DNA of 64,000 nt from Bacteroidota bacterium (GCA_016124755.1 WGNA01000016.1:1-64000); one strand, 5' to 3'; counted from the stretch's first letter, positions 44,728 through 54,129 are shown. The notes: generated from the letters alone by a model not told the origin. Program-made: numbers and translations.

Positions 44728-45645
44728 ATGAATTTGAAAACATCGGTTTCCATATTTACGGCATTGCTGGTAATTCCTGGATGTTCAAGCCCTGAAAATC
44801 GGGAATCGCAAAAACCAACCATTACAGCCACTACCAGCATAATTGCCGATGTTGTGCGGAATATTACCGGGGACAAAGTGAATGTGATCTCCATTATGGG
44901 GGCCGGTGTCGATCCGCATCTTTACAAAGCATCTCAAGGCGATGTTCAACTATTACAGGAGGCCAATATGGTAATTTACAACGGACTCCATCTTGAAGGC
45001 AAAATGTCTGAGGTTTTAGAGAAACTGAGTCACGGAAAAACAGTAGTTGCAGTTTCAGACGGAATCGACAAAAAGTTTGTTCGTACTATTAATTCGGATG
45101 CAAATGTTTACGATCCGCACATTTGGTTTGATATGAAAATCTGGCGTGAAGGCGTGCAGTATATATCGGGAGAAATTCAATCAAAATTCCCGGAAATTGC
45201 CACGGAGGTAGACAGCTGTACCCGTAACTATCTTCACCAGATCGATAGTGTTCAAACAGCATGTGAGCAGCTAATCGCAGAACTTGATACGCAGAAACGA
45301 ATACTAATCACGTCGCACGATGCTTTTGAATATTTTGGCAGACGATTCGGTTTTACGGTTCGTGGTTTACAGGGAATTTCAACACTCTCTGAATCCGGAT
45401 TAAAAGACGTGACCGATATGGTGAATTACATTATCACGAATAAAGTTAAATCTGTTTTTGTTGAGAATTCGGTTCCACAGAAAGCACTTCGATCCGTTAT
45501 CGACGGATGTAATGCAAAAGGCTGGGATGTAAAAGTTGGAGGCGAGTTGTTCTCTGATGCACTCGGAGCAAACGGAACTGCTGAAGGAACCTATCTCGGA
45601 ATGGTGGAGTTTAATGTTAGAACAATTGTGAAAGGACTAAAATAA
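44728..45645 (+). CDS. Metal ABC transporter substrate-binding lipoprotein (TroA/ZnuA family)
   Basis: A 305-residue lipoprotein with signal ending VIPGC. Metal ligands in the usual order: DPHLY (His), DPHIWFD (His), TSHDAFEYF (His), FVENSV (Glu) and SDALG (Asp). The histidine-rich loop of ZnuA zinc proteins is missing, which favours manganese or iron, though zinc cannot be excluded. The chosen ATG follows the -7 box. It is the first gene of a four-gene ABC operon and its stop overlaps the next start by one base (TAATG). Confidence 0.92.
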   Translation: MNLKTSVSIFTALLVIPGCSSPENRESQKPTITATTSIIADVVRNITGDKVNVISIMGAGVDPHLYKASQGDVQLLQEANMVIYNGLHLEGKMSEVLEKLSHGKTVVAVSDGIDKKFVRTINSDANVYDPHIWFDMKIWREGVQYISGEIQSKFPEIATEVDSCTRNYLHQIDSVQTACEQLIAELDTQKRILITSHDAFEYFGRRFGFTVRGLQGISTLSESGLKDVTDMVNYIITNKVKSVFVENSVPQKALRSVIDGCNAKGWDVKVGGELFSDALGANGTAEGTYLGMVEFNVRTIVKGLK

Positions 45646-46427
45646 TGGAAGCCCAAGACAGCTCGATCGAAACGCACGACTTAACCGTAATCTACAATAA
45701 AAAGCCGGCGATCTGGAACATCGACTTCCTTTTACCAAAAGGAAAAATTATCGGTATTATGGGCCCAAACGGATCCGGAAAATCCACCTTGCTTAAAGCA
45801 ATTATGGGAATTACAGAACCCAATATTGGCTATTCTAAAATCTTTAATAAACCCTTAGACGAAGTGCGGGACCGCGTTTCTTATGTTCCCCAAAGACAAT
45901 CGGTCGATTGGGATTTCCCGGCAAGTGTTTATGATGTGGTGGCAATGGGTCGTTTTGCAAAACTGGGTTTACTGAAAAGACTCACTGAAGAAGACAAGCA
46001 CATTATTAAAGACAGTCTAGAAAAAGTAAAAATGGCACCTTTCGCCAACCGACAGATTTCGCAACTCAGCGGTGGCCAGCAACAACGGGTATTTCTGGCA
46101 CGGGCTATTGCGCAACGTGCCGATTTGTATTTAATGGATGAACCCTTTGTAGGAGTAGATGCTTCAACGGAAGAAGCCATTATTAATCTGCTGAAAAGTC
46201 TTCGCGACGAAGGCAAAACACTGGTAGTTGTTCACCACGATTTGCATACTGCGCAGCATTATTTTGAGTGGCTTGTAATGATGAATACTCGTCTGGTGGC
46301 AAGCGGACCCGCAGAAGAAGTTTTTAACGAACAGGTTTTAACCGACACGTATGGTGGAACACTCACAACTTTGAGCAAGGTTGCGAACTTGTTGCAGGAA
46401 AAATCTTTCCCAATGCGCCACAAATGA
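45645..46427 (+). CDS. Metal ABC transporter ATPase
   Basis: A 260-residue ATPase. Walker A GPNGSGKSTLLKAI, Q-loop SYVPQRQSVDWDFP (family-typical for metal transporters), signature LSGGQQQRVFLARAI, Walker B DLYLMDEPFVGVD and H-loop VVVHHDL. The SYVPQRQSVDWDFP segment is typical of manganese/zinc/iron uptake ATPases. It overlaps both neighbours (TAATG and ATGA), so translation is coupled. Confidence 0.93.
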   Translation: MEAQDSSIETHDLTVIYNKKPAIWNIDFLLPKGKIIGIMGPNGSGKSTLLKAIMGITEPNIGYSKIFNKPLDEVRDRVSYVPQRQSVDWDFPASVYDVVAMGRFAKLGLLKRLTEEDKHIIKDSLEKVKMAPFANRQISQLSGGQQQRVFLARAIAQRADLYLMDEPFVGVDASTEEAIINLLKSLRDEGKTLVVVHHDLHTAQHYFEWLVMMNTRLVASGPAEEVFNEQVLTDTYGGTLTTLSKVANLLQEKSFPMRHK

Positions 46428-47731
46428 TGAATTTCCTCAAAGAAATCCTGTCGTTTTTATCTTTCTCAGAACCCAACGTAAAAGTGGTTTTCTGGGGAAG
46501 CTTAGTTCTATGCGGAATTTCTGGTCTGGTGGGAACATTCACTCTTCTTCGGAAACGTTCATTAATTGGTGATGTAATTTCTCATTCCGTTTTACCGGGG
46601 ATTGCACTGGCCTTTATTCTTGGCAAACAGAAAAATCTGATTTATCTGATCATCGGAGCAACCATTACCGGTTGGATTTCGACCTACCTTGTTGATTATA
46701 TAACCCGCAACAGCAAAATAAAAAACGACACCGCAATCGCATTGATTTTAAGTGTGTTTTTCGGAACCGGAGTTTTATTACTCACGCACATTCAGCACTC
46801 TGGAAATGCATCACAAAGCGGTCTCGACCAATTTATTTTTGGGCGAGCTTCGGCAATGAACATGACCGACGTCTGGTTGTTTGCCGGAGCCGGAATCATC
46901 ATCATTATTTCGACCGCTATTTTGTTCCGCGGTTATACGCTGATTTCGTTTGATGAAGGATATGCAAGAGCCATAGGTTTTCCCGTCGAATGGTTAAAAT
47001 TAATTCTCTCCATCACAACAGTAATTACAGTTGCTATGGGTGTTCAGGCAGTTGGCGTTGTGCTGATGTCTGCCTTGTTGATTACACCATCTGCTGCGGC
47101 AAGATTCTGGACAAACAACATCCGCGTTCTTACCATTCTCGCGGTAGTTTTTAGTGCGTTTAGCGGGGTATTCGGAAGTGCAATTTCTTACACATATCAG
47201 GGAATGCCCACCGGACCCTGGATCGTTGTTGTGGTTTCACTCATTGCATTTATAAGCGCACTAACCGGATCGAAAACCGGTTTGTTAAAGTCGCTCCTTC
47301 TCAGGCGATCCAACAACCGTAAAATTCTGAAAGAAAACACGATCAAGATTTTCTACCCGCTGAGTTTGCAAGGAACACCAGAGAAATATTATTCCCTTGA
47401 AGAATTATCGGTGGCATCGGATACTCCCGTTAAAATATTATCAAAAGGATTGTCGGTTTTAAAAAATGATCACCTAATTGAAGGAAATTCTTCACTGGGT
47501 TTTCGGGTAACAGCGGAAGGTCGTCGCGAATCACGGGCGATTGTACGGAAACACAGATTATGGGAATTGTACATTTCCCGTTTCATGAATCTTCAGCCCG
47601 ATCATGTTCACGACGACGCTGAAGGAATCGAACATGTGATTACTCCTGAAATTGAAAAAGAACTCGAAGAAGAACTGAACTTCCCGCTCCTCGATCCGCA
47701 TGAAAAAGAAATTCCTTACGATCAATTATGA
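46424..47731 (+). CDS. Metal ABC permease fused to a DtxR/MntR-like regulatory module
   Basis: A 435-residue protein. Residues 15-290 form the ABC-3 permease (about eight helices, SLIGDVISHSVLPGIALAFI, GVQAVGVVLMSALLITPSAAA). Residues 310-435 are a winged helix plus dimerisation region like DtxR and MntR: YYSLEELSVASDTPVKILSK, then VTAEGRRESRAIVRKHRLWE and HVHDDAEGIEHVIT. MntR metal ligands have equivalents at H377, E400, E403 and H404. Fusions of this kind are known in sequenced Bacteroidota, but their action is not established. It may sense cytosolic metal and gate transport, or bind DNA (inference). The stop overlaps the next start (ATGA). Confidence 0.9.
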   Translation: MMNFLKEILSFLSFSEPNVKVVFWGSLVLCGISGLVGTFTLLRKRSLIGDVISHSVLPGIALAFILGKQKNLIYLIIGATITGWISTYLVDYITRNSKIKNDTAIALILSVFFGTGVLLLTHIQHSGNASQSGLDQFIFGRASAMNMTDVWLFAGAGIIIIISTAILFRGYTLISFDEGYARAIGFPVEWLKLILSITTVITVAMGVQAVGVVLMSALLITPSAAARFWTNNIRVLTILAVVFSAFSGVFGSAISYTYQGMPTGPWIVVVVSLIAFISALTGSKTGLLKSLLLRRSNNRKILKENTIKIFYPLSLQGTPEKYYSLEELSVASDTPVKILSKGLSVLKNDHLIEGNSSLGFRVTAEGRRESRAIVRKHRLWELYISRFMNLQPDHVHDDAEGIEHVITPEIEKELEEELNFPLLDPHEKEIPYDQL

Positions 47732-48600
47732 ATGATTTCTGGATCATAACAACCGCGTCTCTGGTCGCATTAAACACAGCCATACTCGGAAGTTTTCTCA
47801 TCATGCGCAAAATGGCAATGATCGGCGATGCCATTTCTCACGCAGTTCTGCCCGGAATCGTAATCGCTTATTTCATAAGTAACAGCCGGGCATCATTTCC
47901 GATTCTGGTTGGCGCTGCTGTTAGTGGATTAGTTGTTACGGCACTCATTCAGTTCTTTAGCAAAAAAGTAAAACTTCAAAACGACGCGAGCATCGGCATT
48001 TCCTATACATTTCTTTTTGCAATCGGTATTATTCTCATTTCTGCATTCGGGACGAATGTGGATCTTGATCAGGAATGTGTGTTGTACGGCGAAATTGCCT
48101 ACGTGCCCATCGACCTTATTTATTGGGGAAATCAATCCATCGGGCCCAGACAATTCTGGATTCTGTTTTCAACCGCTATCATTATTGTAACGGCTGTAAT
48201 TATTGGCTTTCGAAAATTAGTATTAACCACATTTGACGAATCCTTTGCCGCTGCACTTGGCATCAATATCGTCTTCTGGCAATATTATCTGATGGCAAGT
48301 GTATCGCTCACAACCGTTGTAAGTTTTGAATCGGTCGGTGCCGTTTTGGTGATTGCATTTATTTCGGGTCCACCGGCAACAGCTTTTCTCATTACCCGAT
48401 CCTTTAAACAAATGATAATGTACGCCATTGGTTTTGGAATCAGTGCTTCTATTCTCGGCTATTACACAGCAGTGTGGCTGAATGGTTCGATCGCAGGTGC
48501 AATGGCTGCAGTGATCGGACTTCAATTTGCGCTTGTGTTCAGCATTGTGAAGTTTCGGCAAAGAAGCCGGATTCAGGATATTCCGGTGTCGGGAGCCTGA
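47728..48600 (+). CDS. Metal ABC transporter, second permease
   Basis: A 290-residue ABC-3 family permease with eight to nine helices and the motifs AMIGDAISHAVLPGIVIAYF and SVGAVLVIAFISGPPATAF. Unlike the preceding permease it has no regulatory extension. The pair may make a heterodimeric channel. Its stop is 68 bp before the TonB receptor start, and a -7 element lies in that gap. Confidence 0.92.
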   Translation: MNDFWIITTASLVALNTAILGSFLIMRKMAMIGDAISHAVLPGIVIAYFISNSRASFPILVGAAVSGLVVTALIQFFSKKVKLQNDASIGISYTFLFAIGIILISAFGTNVDLDQECVLYGEIAYVPIDLIYWGNQSIGPRQFWILFSTAIIIVTAVIIGFRKLVLTTFDESFAAALGINIVFWQYYLMASVSLTTVVSFESVGAVLVIAFISGPPATAFLITRSFKQMIMYAIGFGISASILGYYTAVWLNGSIAGAMAAVIGLQFALVFSIVKFRQRSRIQDIPVSGA

Positions 48601-48644
48601 CAATTGTTTAACAGCGGGCTCATATTCTCAATGGTGGTTACGAT

Positions 48645-48652
48645 TACATTTG
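48645..48652 (+). promoter_or_regulatory. Internal Bacteroidota -7 element before the TonB receptor
   Basis: TACATTTG, perfect consensus, 16 bp before the TTG at 48669. It lets the receptor genes be expressed apart from the ABC genes. Confidence 0.6.
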
Positions 48653-48668
48653 TGCAGGAAATTCGTAC

Positions 48669-50651
48669 TTGCGCACTCTAAAAGTTACCCTTTTCTTTTT
48701 GTGTCTGGCGATGTTTCAGATTTCTGTGAATGCACAGGATTCTGTCGCTTACACACAAACATCAACCGGACAGGTACACTCGGTACCCGTGTCTGAATCT
48801 TTCTATGTCGTTGACATTATCACTAATGAAGAAATTTCTTTATTGAATGCGCAAAGTCTAAACGATGTTCTGAAGTACAAGATCAATCTGTTGCCGGTAT
48901 ACACAGGAGTGGATGGATATAGTCTTGACTTTATTGCCAATGGCCGGAAGAATGTTAAAATTCTCCTGAATAGTTTACCCGTTTGGCAATCCTCTATTGA
49001 CAAAATCGACCTTTCTCGTTGGCCTGTTTATGACATCGAAAAAATTGAGATCATGTACGGAAACAATTCGGTTTTGTACGGAACACATGCCAATCAGGTT
49101 GTGGTTAATATCATCACCAAATGGAGAAAGGAGAGTTACAATACACTCGTGGCTGATTTCAATTTTAGTGGTAAAGATGAGTACAATGTGCGGTTTAAAA
49201 ACTATCTGAATTTTGGCAGACACCGGTTTATGATTTCCGGCGGACGGTACTTCTTTAACGGATATCAGGGAACAGACAGTAATCGGGTGATGCAGTGGAA
49301 ACCCTATCGTCAATACACATTAGACGCCTCTTATCAATACATGCTAATGCAGGATGTTACGGCTTATGTGAACGCAACGAACATCAACACAAAAGTGATC
49401 AACAAGGGATACCCGTTGCCCAATACGCTCCGGGTGTACGACAACGATCAATATACAAATCAAACCTTAGTACAAGCGGGAATACGAGGCAGAATGAGCA
49501 AGTATCACTATGTTGATTTTTCTCACAGTTACAGCCGGTACGCACTTTTCAACGATAAACAGATTAAGATCCGAAACAAAGAAGGTCGCACACAACCCGA
49601 CCCTGATATTCAACCTTACGACCGGTTGAAATACGACGAATATTTCTCTCAGCTAAAATTATCGAGAACAGATCCGGGAAGAAAATTCGATTATGAAGCC
49701 GGTATGGAATTTAGTCACCAACGGGATCTCGAACGCAGTGTTTTATATGCGATAAAGACCAGCATCACCACACTCTCCATGTTGGGAGATCTTACGTATA
49801 AAGCCAGTGACCAATTGTGGTTAAAGGCCGGTGCGAGATACACGCATAGCAACAAGTTCAGCACACCTTTTATTTATAATGGCCAGCTCAGATACGTGAT
49901 GAGCCCCGATGCTCAATTCATCGCACAATACTCAAAAGGCTATCGTTCGCCAACTTTTAATGAGTTGTTTTATACGTATGAAAATCCGGCGATTAACATT
50001 AAAGGAAATCTTTCGCTGCAATCGGAAACATACCAGCTTTTTAATTCCACTTTAAAAATCGGGTCACAATCGGTTTTCTTTACCACCAGCATGTTCTGGA
50101 TGAATACGCAAAATGCCATTCAGCTCTTACAGGTTAATGAAACCGATCAGGTTTATCAATTTGTGAATACCAAACAGGCGAAGTTTACCGGTCAGTTGCT
50201 AACACTTAATTCAAGGGGAAAAATCGTTGACACGCGCATTAGTCTGGCCAATAACGGAGTGAATCAATATCCCGAAGAAATCGGAAACTACTACTTCTTT
50301 CAGGAGTTTGCAGGAAGAGTAATTGTGCGGATTCCGGGGGATCAATTATCGCTTATGTATGCCATGCGACACAGTACTAAAAGGAGCGAAACCCGAAAAA
50401 ATACGTTGAGCGACGATCTGGAAGATTTTAATCAGGAAGGTTTCTGGTTGATGGATTTTTCTTTGAGAGCAAAGGCATTAAAAGGAAAAATGGAGTTCCG
50501 TTTCGGAATTAAAAACATCACAAATGTTACCAACGTTGCAGGAAAATTTCTTCCAATTGACCGGCTGAGTGATCAGGAAATCAACAGTAAAATACCTTTG
50601 TCGATCGATTACGGCCGTCGGGGCTGGATGGCAATTGCGCTAAAAATTTGA
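48669..50651 (+). CDS. TonB-dependent outer-membrane receptor
   Basis: A 660-residue receptor (TTG start) with signal to SVNAQ. The plug domain (about 40-150) has LNAQSLNDVLKY, then VKILLNSLPVW, DIEKIEIMYGNNSVLYG, and VVVNIITK. The remaining part is a barrel with aromatic-rich strands. The pattern YSKGYRSPTFNELFY is the classic receptor motif, also found in haem and siderophore receptors. It is followed by a HmuY-like lipoprotein with a 4-bp overlap, which favours haem or a metal chelate as substrate (inference). Confidence 0.92.
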   Translation: MRTLKVTLFFLCLAMFQISVNAQDSVAYTQTSTGQVHSVPVSESFYVVDIITNEEISLLNAQSLNDVLKYKINLLPVYTGVDGYSLDFIANGRKNVKILLNSLPVWQSSIDKIDLSRWPVYDIEKIEIMYGNNSVLYGTHANQVVVNIITKWRKESYNTLVADFNFSGKDEYNVRFKNYLNFGRHRFMISGGRYFFNGYQGTDSNRVMQWKPYRQYTLDASYQYMLMQDVTAYVNATNINTKVINKGYPLPNTLRVYDNDQYTNQTLVQAGIRGRMSKYHYVDFSHSYSRYALFNDKQIKIRNKEGRTQPDPDIQPYDRLKYDEYFSQLKLSRTDPGRKFDYEAGMEFSHQRDLERSVLYAIKTSITTLSMLGDLTYKASDQLWLKAGARYTHSNKFSTPFIYNGQLRYVMSPDAQFIAQYSKGYRSPTFNELFYTYENPAINIKGNLSLQSETYQLFNSTLKIGSQSVFFTTSMFWMNTQNAIQLLQVNETDQVYQFVNTKQAKFTGQLLTLNSRGKIVDTRISLANNGVNQYPEEIGNYYFFQEFAGRVIVRIPGDQLSLMYAMRHSTKRSETRKNTLSDDLEDFNQEGFWLMDFSLRAKALKGKMEFRFGIKNITNVTNVAGKFLPIDRLSDQEINSKIPLSIDYGRRGWMAIALKI

Positions 50652-51664
50652 GAAGACTGATTTACATATTGATGTTGTTGCCGGTTTTATCCGGATGTTT
50701 CTCGAATGAAATCGGACTGCCCGAACCGAAAACGTTTAGTGAAGAAATTGAAACAGATCGAAGTGAAGAAGGACAGGTTTATTATAGTTTGCGCGACCGC
50801 AAGGAAGTGGCGTCCAACAGCATTTACGACTGGGATCTCGCTTTTAGTTGTAAAGAAGGCGATTTTAAAATTCTGGTAAACTCAACCAAAAAAATGGGGG
50901 TTTACAACACACACTCAAAAGAGATCGATCTCAAATTTCCAAACGAATACAAATATTACGACTGGCAGTACGACCATCCTTCCGGTCTCGACAATTCCGG
51001 ATGTTTCGGTATGTGGGGCGATTTCACATACGACAATCCTCAATCTTTCGGTGACGTATACATCATAAACCGGGGTTTTGATTTGTTCAATCTTCCGTTT
51101 CAAATGAAGAAGATGCGCATTGAAGGTTTCGAAAACAATGCATATCAAATAACTTTTGCGAATGTTGATGGCGATGAATATTATCATCTTAATATTCCGA
51201 AAAACGACAGCTTTAATTACATATATGTTTCGTTGGAACAAAAAGGCCAATTATTAAAACTGGAACCACCAAAACAGGACTGGGATATTTTATTCACTTT
51301 AATAAGCGATACTTCCCGCTTCTCAAATATTTATACCCGGGCTGATTCGATAAGGAATAAAACGGTATTAGTCGACGGTGTTCTCATTAACCCATACAAA
51401 CATTCTGTTGCAATCGACACCTCCGACCGGTTCAACGATCTGGATTTCTTTGACGCACAGGATCTTTTATACCACGAATCACTGAATACTATCGGAGCCA
51501 GATGGTACACCTGGGATAAATCAAACGGTGGTTATGAAATATTGCCACATAACAACTTCGTGGTTCGGTACGACAATCTGTTTTATTACCTGATTCAATT
51601 TGAAGAATTCGACAAACCGCACCGGGAAGAATCCTATTTCCGGTTTTCAATTCGAAATCTGTAA
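50648..51664 (+). CDS. HmuY-like haem-binding lipoprotein
   Basis: A 338-residue lipoprotein (TTG start overlapping the receptor stop; signal ends LSGC). HmuY-family signals: EGQVYYSLRDRKEV, DWDLAFSCKEG, then FKILVNSTKKMGVYNT, and a later DWDILFTLISDTSRF. HmuY of Porphyromonas passes haem to the TonB receptor HmuR. The protein here has two WD(L/I).F units, suggesting a duplicated HmuY fold, longer than HmuY itself (about 216 residues). Haem binding is inferred. Confidence 0.82.
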   Translation: MRRLIYILMLLPVLSGCFSNEIGLPEPKTFSEEIETDRSEEGQVYYSLRDRKEVASNSIYDWDLAFSCKEGDFKILVNSTKKMGVYNTHSKEIDLKFPNEYKYYDWQYDHPSGLDNSGCFGMWGDFTYDNPQSFGDVYIINRGFDLFNLPFQMKKMRIEGFENNAYQITFANVDGDEYYHLNIPKNDSFNYIYVSLEQKGQLLKLEPPKQDWDILFTLISDTSRFSNIYTRADSIRNKTVLVDGVLINPYKHSVAIDTSDRFNDLDFFDAQDLLYHESLNTIGARWYTWDKSNGGYEILPHNNFVVRYDNLFYYLIQFEEFDKPHREESYFRFSIRNL

Positions 51665-51743
51665 GCTTTCAGATGGGTGCATTCATCATACTAATTCGAG
51701 ATGTTTATCATGATTCCGAATCGTATTGCCTGTTTCCTAAACC

Positions 51744-51751
51744 TATATTTG
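51744..51751 (+). promoter_or_regulatory. Bacteroidota -7 element of the TolB-like gene
   Basis: TATATTTG, perfect consensus, 17 bp before the ATG at 51769. Confidence 0.75.
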
Positions 51752-51768
51752 CGGCAAATTTTTAACAA

Positions 51769-52878
51769 ATGAGATCCCTACTTATACCTACCATTATAGT
51801 TGCAATTACAGCCTGCAATAAACCCGCACAAAAGACAGCGGAAGCAACAGAACAGGAAGTTGCAAAAAAAGAATTACCAGATTTGGCAGGAGCCAATGAA
51901 AAGCATTTAAAAAATGTACATCAGCTTACCTTTGGCGGAAACAATGCCGAGGCATATTTCAGTTTTGATAATTCCTCGGTCGTATTTCAAAGCGATTACG
52001 CCAAATGGAATGTAGGCTGTGATCAGATCTTTATGATGAATTTAGCTGATGCTGAGGGCGACACGTTCACTCCTAAAATGATCAGCACTGGAAAAGGCCG
52101 AACTACCTGCAGTTTCTTTATGCACGATGGCAAACACATTCTGTATGCATCAACCCATTTAGCCGACACAAACTGCCCGCCGGTTCCCGAACATAAACAC
52201 GGTGATCCTTATTTGTGGCCGGTTTACGCTGGATACGACATCTTTTTGGCAGACCTTAACGGTAACATCATTAAACAACTTACCAATCAACCCGGTTACG
52301 ATGCAGAAGCAACGGTTTCACCCAAAGGTGATAAAATTGTTTTCACTTCTACCCGCTCCGGTGATCTCGAATTGTACACCATGAATATTGATGGAAGTGA
52401 TGTTAAACAGATCACGAATCAGTTGGGCTATGATGGCGGGGCATTCTTTTCACCGGATGGAAGTAAATTAGTATTCCGTTCATCGCGTCCGAAAACTCCG
52501 GAAGAGATTAAGACATACAAAGACTATCTGGCTAAAGGGTTAGTCGCTCCAACCGACATGGAAATTTATGTATGTAATGTTGATGGCAGTGACCTTCGAC
52601 AAGTTACCAAACTCGGTAAAGCGAACTGGGCACCGTATTATCATCCATCTGGAAACAAGATCATTTTCAGCAGTAATCATGCATCTGAAAAAGGATATGA
52701 TTTCAACTTGTATATGATTAATGAAGATGGCTCCGGACTCGAACAAATAACAACAGAAAGCATTTTTAATGCATTCCCGATGTTCTCTTACGATGGTAAA
52801 AAACTGATATTTTCTTCAAACCGGAATAATGGTGGCGGTCATGATACCAATATGTTCATCGCTGATTGGGTAGATTAA
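51769..52878 (+). CDS. TolB-like beta-propeller lipoprotein
   Basis: A 369-residue lipoprotein (signal ends ITAC). Five to six PD40/WD40-like blades follow with the repeating pattern SPDGSKLVFRSSR, SPKGDKIVFTSTR, HPSGNKIIFSSNH and SYDGKKLIFSSNR. The inserted IDGSDV or NVDGSDL loop is typical. The family resembles TolB, but the N-terminal TolB domain is missing. It probably scaffolds proteins or binds a ligand in the periplasm; the partner is unknown. It has its own promoter and no operon partner. Confidence 0.88.
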   Translation: MRSLLIPTIIVAITACNKPAQKTAEATEQEVAKKELPDLAGANEKHLKNVHQLTFGGNNAEAYFSFDNSSVVFQSDYAKWNVGCDQIFMMNLADAEGDTFTPKMISTGKGRTTCSFFMHDGKHILYASTHLADTNCPPVPEHKHGDPYLWPVYAGYDIFLADLNGNIIKQLTNQPGYDAEATVSPKGDKIVFTSTRSGDLELYTMNIDGSDVKQITNQLGYDGGAFFSPDGSKLVFRSSRPKTPEEIKTYKDYLAKGLVAPTDMEIYVCNVDGSDLRQVTKLGKANWAPYYHPSGNKIIFSSNHASEKGYDFNLYMINEDGSGLEQITTESIFNAFPMFSYDGKKLIFSSNRNNGGGHDTNMFIADWVD

Positions 52879-53145
52879 TTTTTTATGCAGCCCACCTTTT
52901 TCTGGCTTTTCATGTGAATCACTATTGCCTTAATGGATGTGAATTCCTGAAGGATTAAAAAGTGTAAAATGCTTTTTATATTTTATTAATTTATTGCATT
53001 CAAATCAGTTTTCATTATCAATAGAGTTGATTGAATAAATAACCAAAGTTGTTCCGGTGCTAAATACGTAGACTTAAAAACCCTCGGTGTCTTGGGAAAT
53101 AAGTACTTATAACAACCAGGTGAATTGCGACGTATTGATAGAATT

Positions 53146-53659
53146 GCGAACTTTCATCCGGGGAGGGGCGGCTATTGCCCGGCCGCTATAAGGTTTCATT
53201 CAACTCAATAATTCCTTCGGGAGATATCGCACGTAAGCCTGACATCTCTGCGTACTCATCATCATCACAAAGAACGAATCTGTAACAACCGGAACATTTA
53301 AATTCGGCATTCATCTTCTTCTGCGCCTCTGTGTGAAAAAAGCCCAACATTTTCTTTCCATCAAATCAATTTGAAATAAGTATTTAAATACAACCGAATT
53401 TTTGCAGGTCAATAAAAAGATTGCGAACTTTCATCCGGGGAGGGGCGGCTATTGCCCCAGCTTTTTCCATCCAATATTAAGCGCTTATTGTTAATTGTTT
53501 GTATGCACTAAACCAATTAATCGAGTATCTTTCATCCGGGGAGGGGTGGTTCTTACCCCAGCCTTTTCCATCCAATATTAAGCATTTAATTCGGCGGGTT
53601 TATTTGTTCCGAACCAATTAATCTGCGAACTTTCATCCGGGGAGGGGTGGCTATTGCCC
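53146..53659 (+). repeat. 35-bp GC-rich motif: four copies, three in a 101-bp tandem array
   Basis: Core GCGAACTTTCATCCGG, then GGAGGGGYGGCTATTGCCC. Copies have CTTTCAT at 53151, 53428, 53529 and 53630. The last three are exactly 101 bp apart, and the DNA between them is homologous too (CCATCCAATATTAAGC, CCAATTAATC). A further copy is at 54242-54277. The strand is opposite to the copies at 37.8 and 38.1 kb. Confidence 0.85.
53186..53350 (-). CDS. Possible 54-residue small protein with CxxC motif
   Basis: The frame runs from ATG at 53350 to TAG at 53186. It encodes MLGFFHTEAQKK, NAEFKCSGCYRFVLCDDD, and EGIIELNETL. CSGC plus a third C at VLC could bind a metal. A stop lies just upstream of the start. 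The downstream 35-bp repeat begins 5 bp after the stop. The residue mix looks more protein-like than in the repeat frames around it. It is uncertain whether it is expressed. Confidence 0.4.
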   Translation of the reverse strand: MLGFFHTEAQKKMNAEFKCSGCYRFVLCDDDEYAEMSGLRAISPEGIIELNETL

Positions 53660-53776
53660 GGCAGAAACAGCACTATCAATTCTACTGAAATGCATAAGGT
53701 TTCAGAAATCCACATTCCATGTGGTTCAAAAAATACAATTGTCGATTTGTCGCACAAATTCCTGTTTAATATTGGT

Positions 53777-54129
53777 ATTGCTTAACATTAAATGTTTCTC
53801 TGCATAACTGCACCAACTTGTGGTTTGTATTAAAATTACAAAATGAATCGTGCAAAGCTGATCCTAAAACAAGAATAGGATCGCGTGGGTGGGACGTCGG
53901 AAAGGCGGGATAGCCCCGGCAGGAATTTGTCATTTAGTAGAAAATCGGGAAAGTGCTTGTCACTTCTTTCCCCAGATTTTCAACAAATGATAAAGGGAGC
54001 TTGGGCAGCTTTCTTTCCGACTTGATTTTTTGCTTACTTTTTTATCGAGAAAAAGTGAGAAATGAGATTATAAATCGATCCCCAAACAAATTTACAATCT
54101 TGGTGCACCCATTCAGAGAGGCATTTAAT
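53777..54129 (+). repeat. Dispersed ~355-bp structured repeat, copy 2
   Basis: Same orientation and structure as 38844-39201. The inner hairpin is at 53931-53989; here the left arm has an A for T change and has lost a G without compensation. The outer arm GTCGGAAAG and its partner are kept. Copies of the 35-bp motif lie on both sides (53146-53659 and 54242-54277). Confidence 0.87.

Noticed and set aside
53428-53660. Possible CRISPR array (regular 101-bp spacing of the 35-bp motif)
   Set aside because: Spacing is regular, but the sequence between repeats is homologous rather than unique, repeats differ from one another, and no cas gene is in the window.
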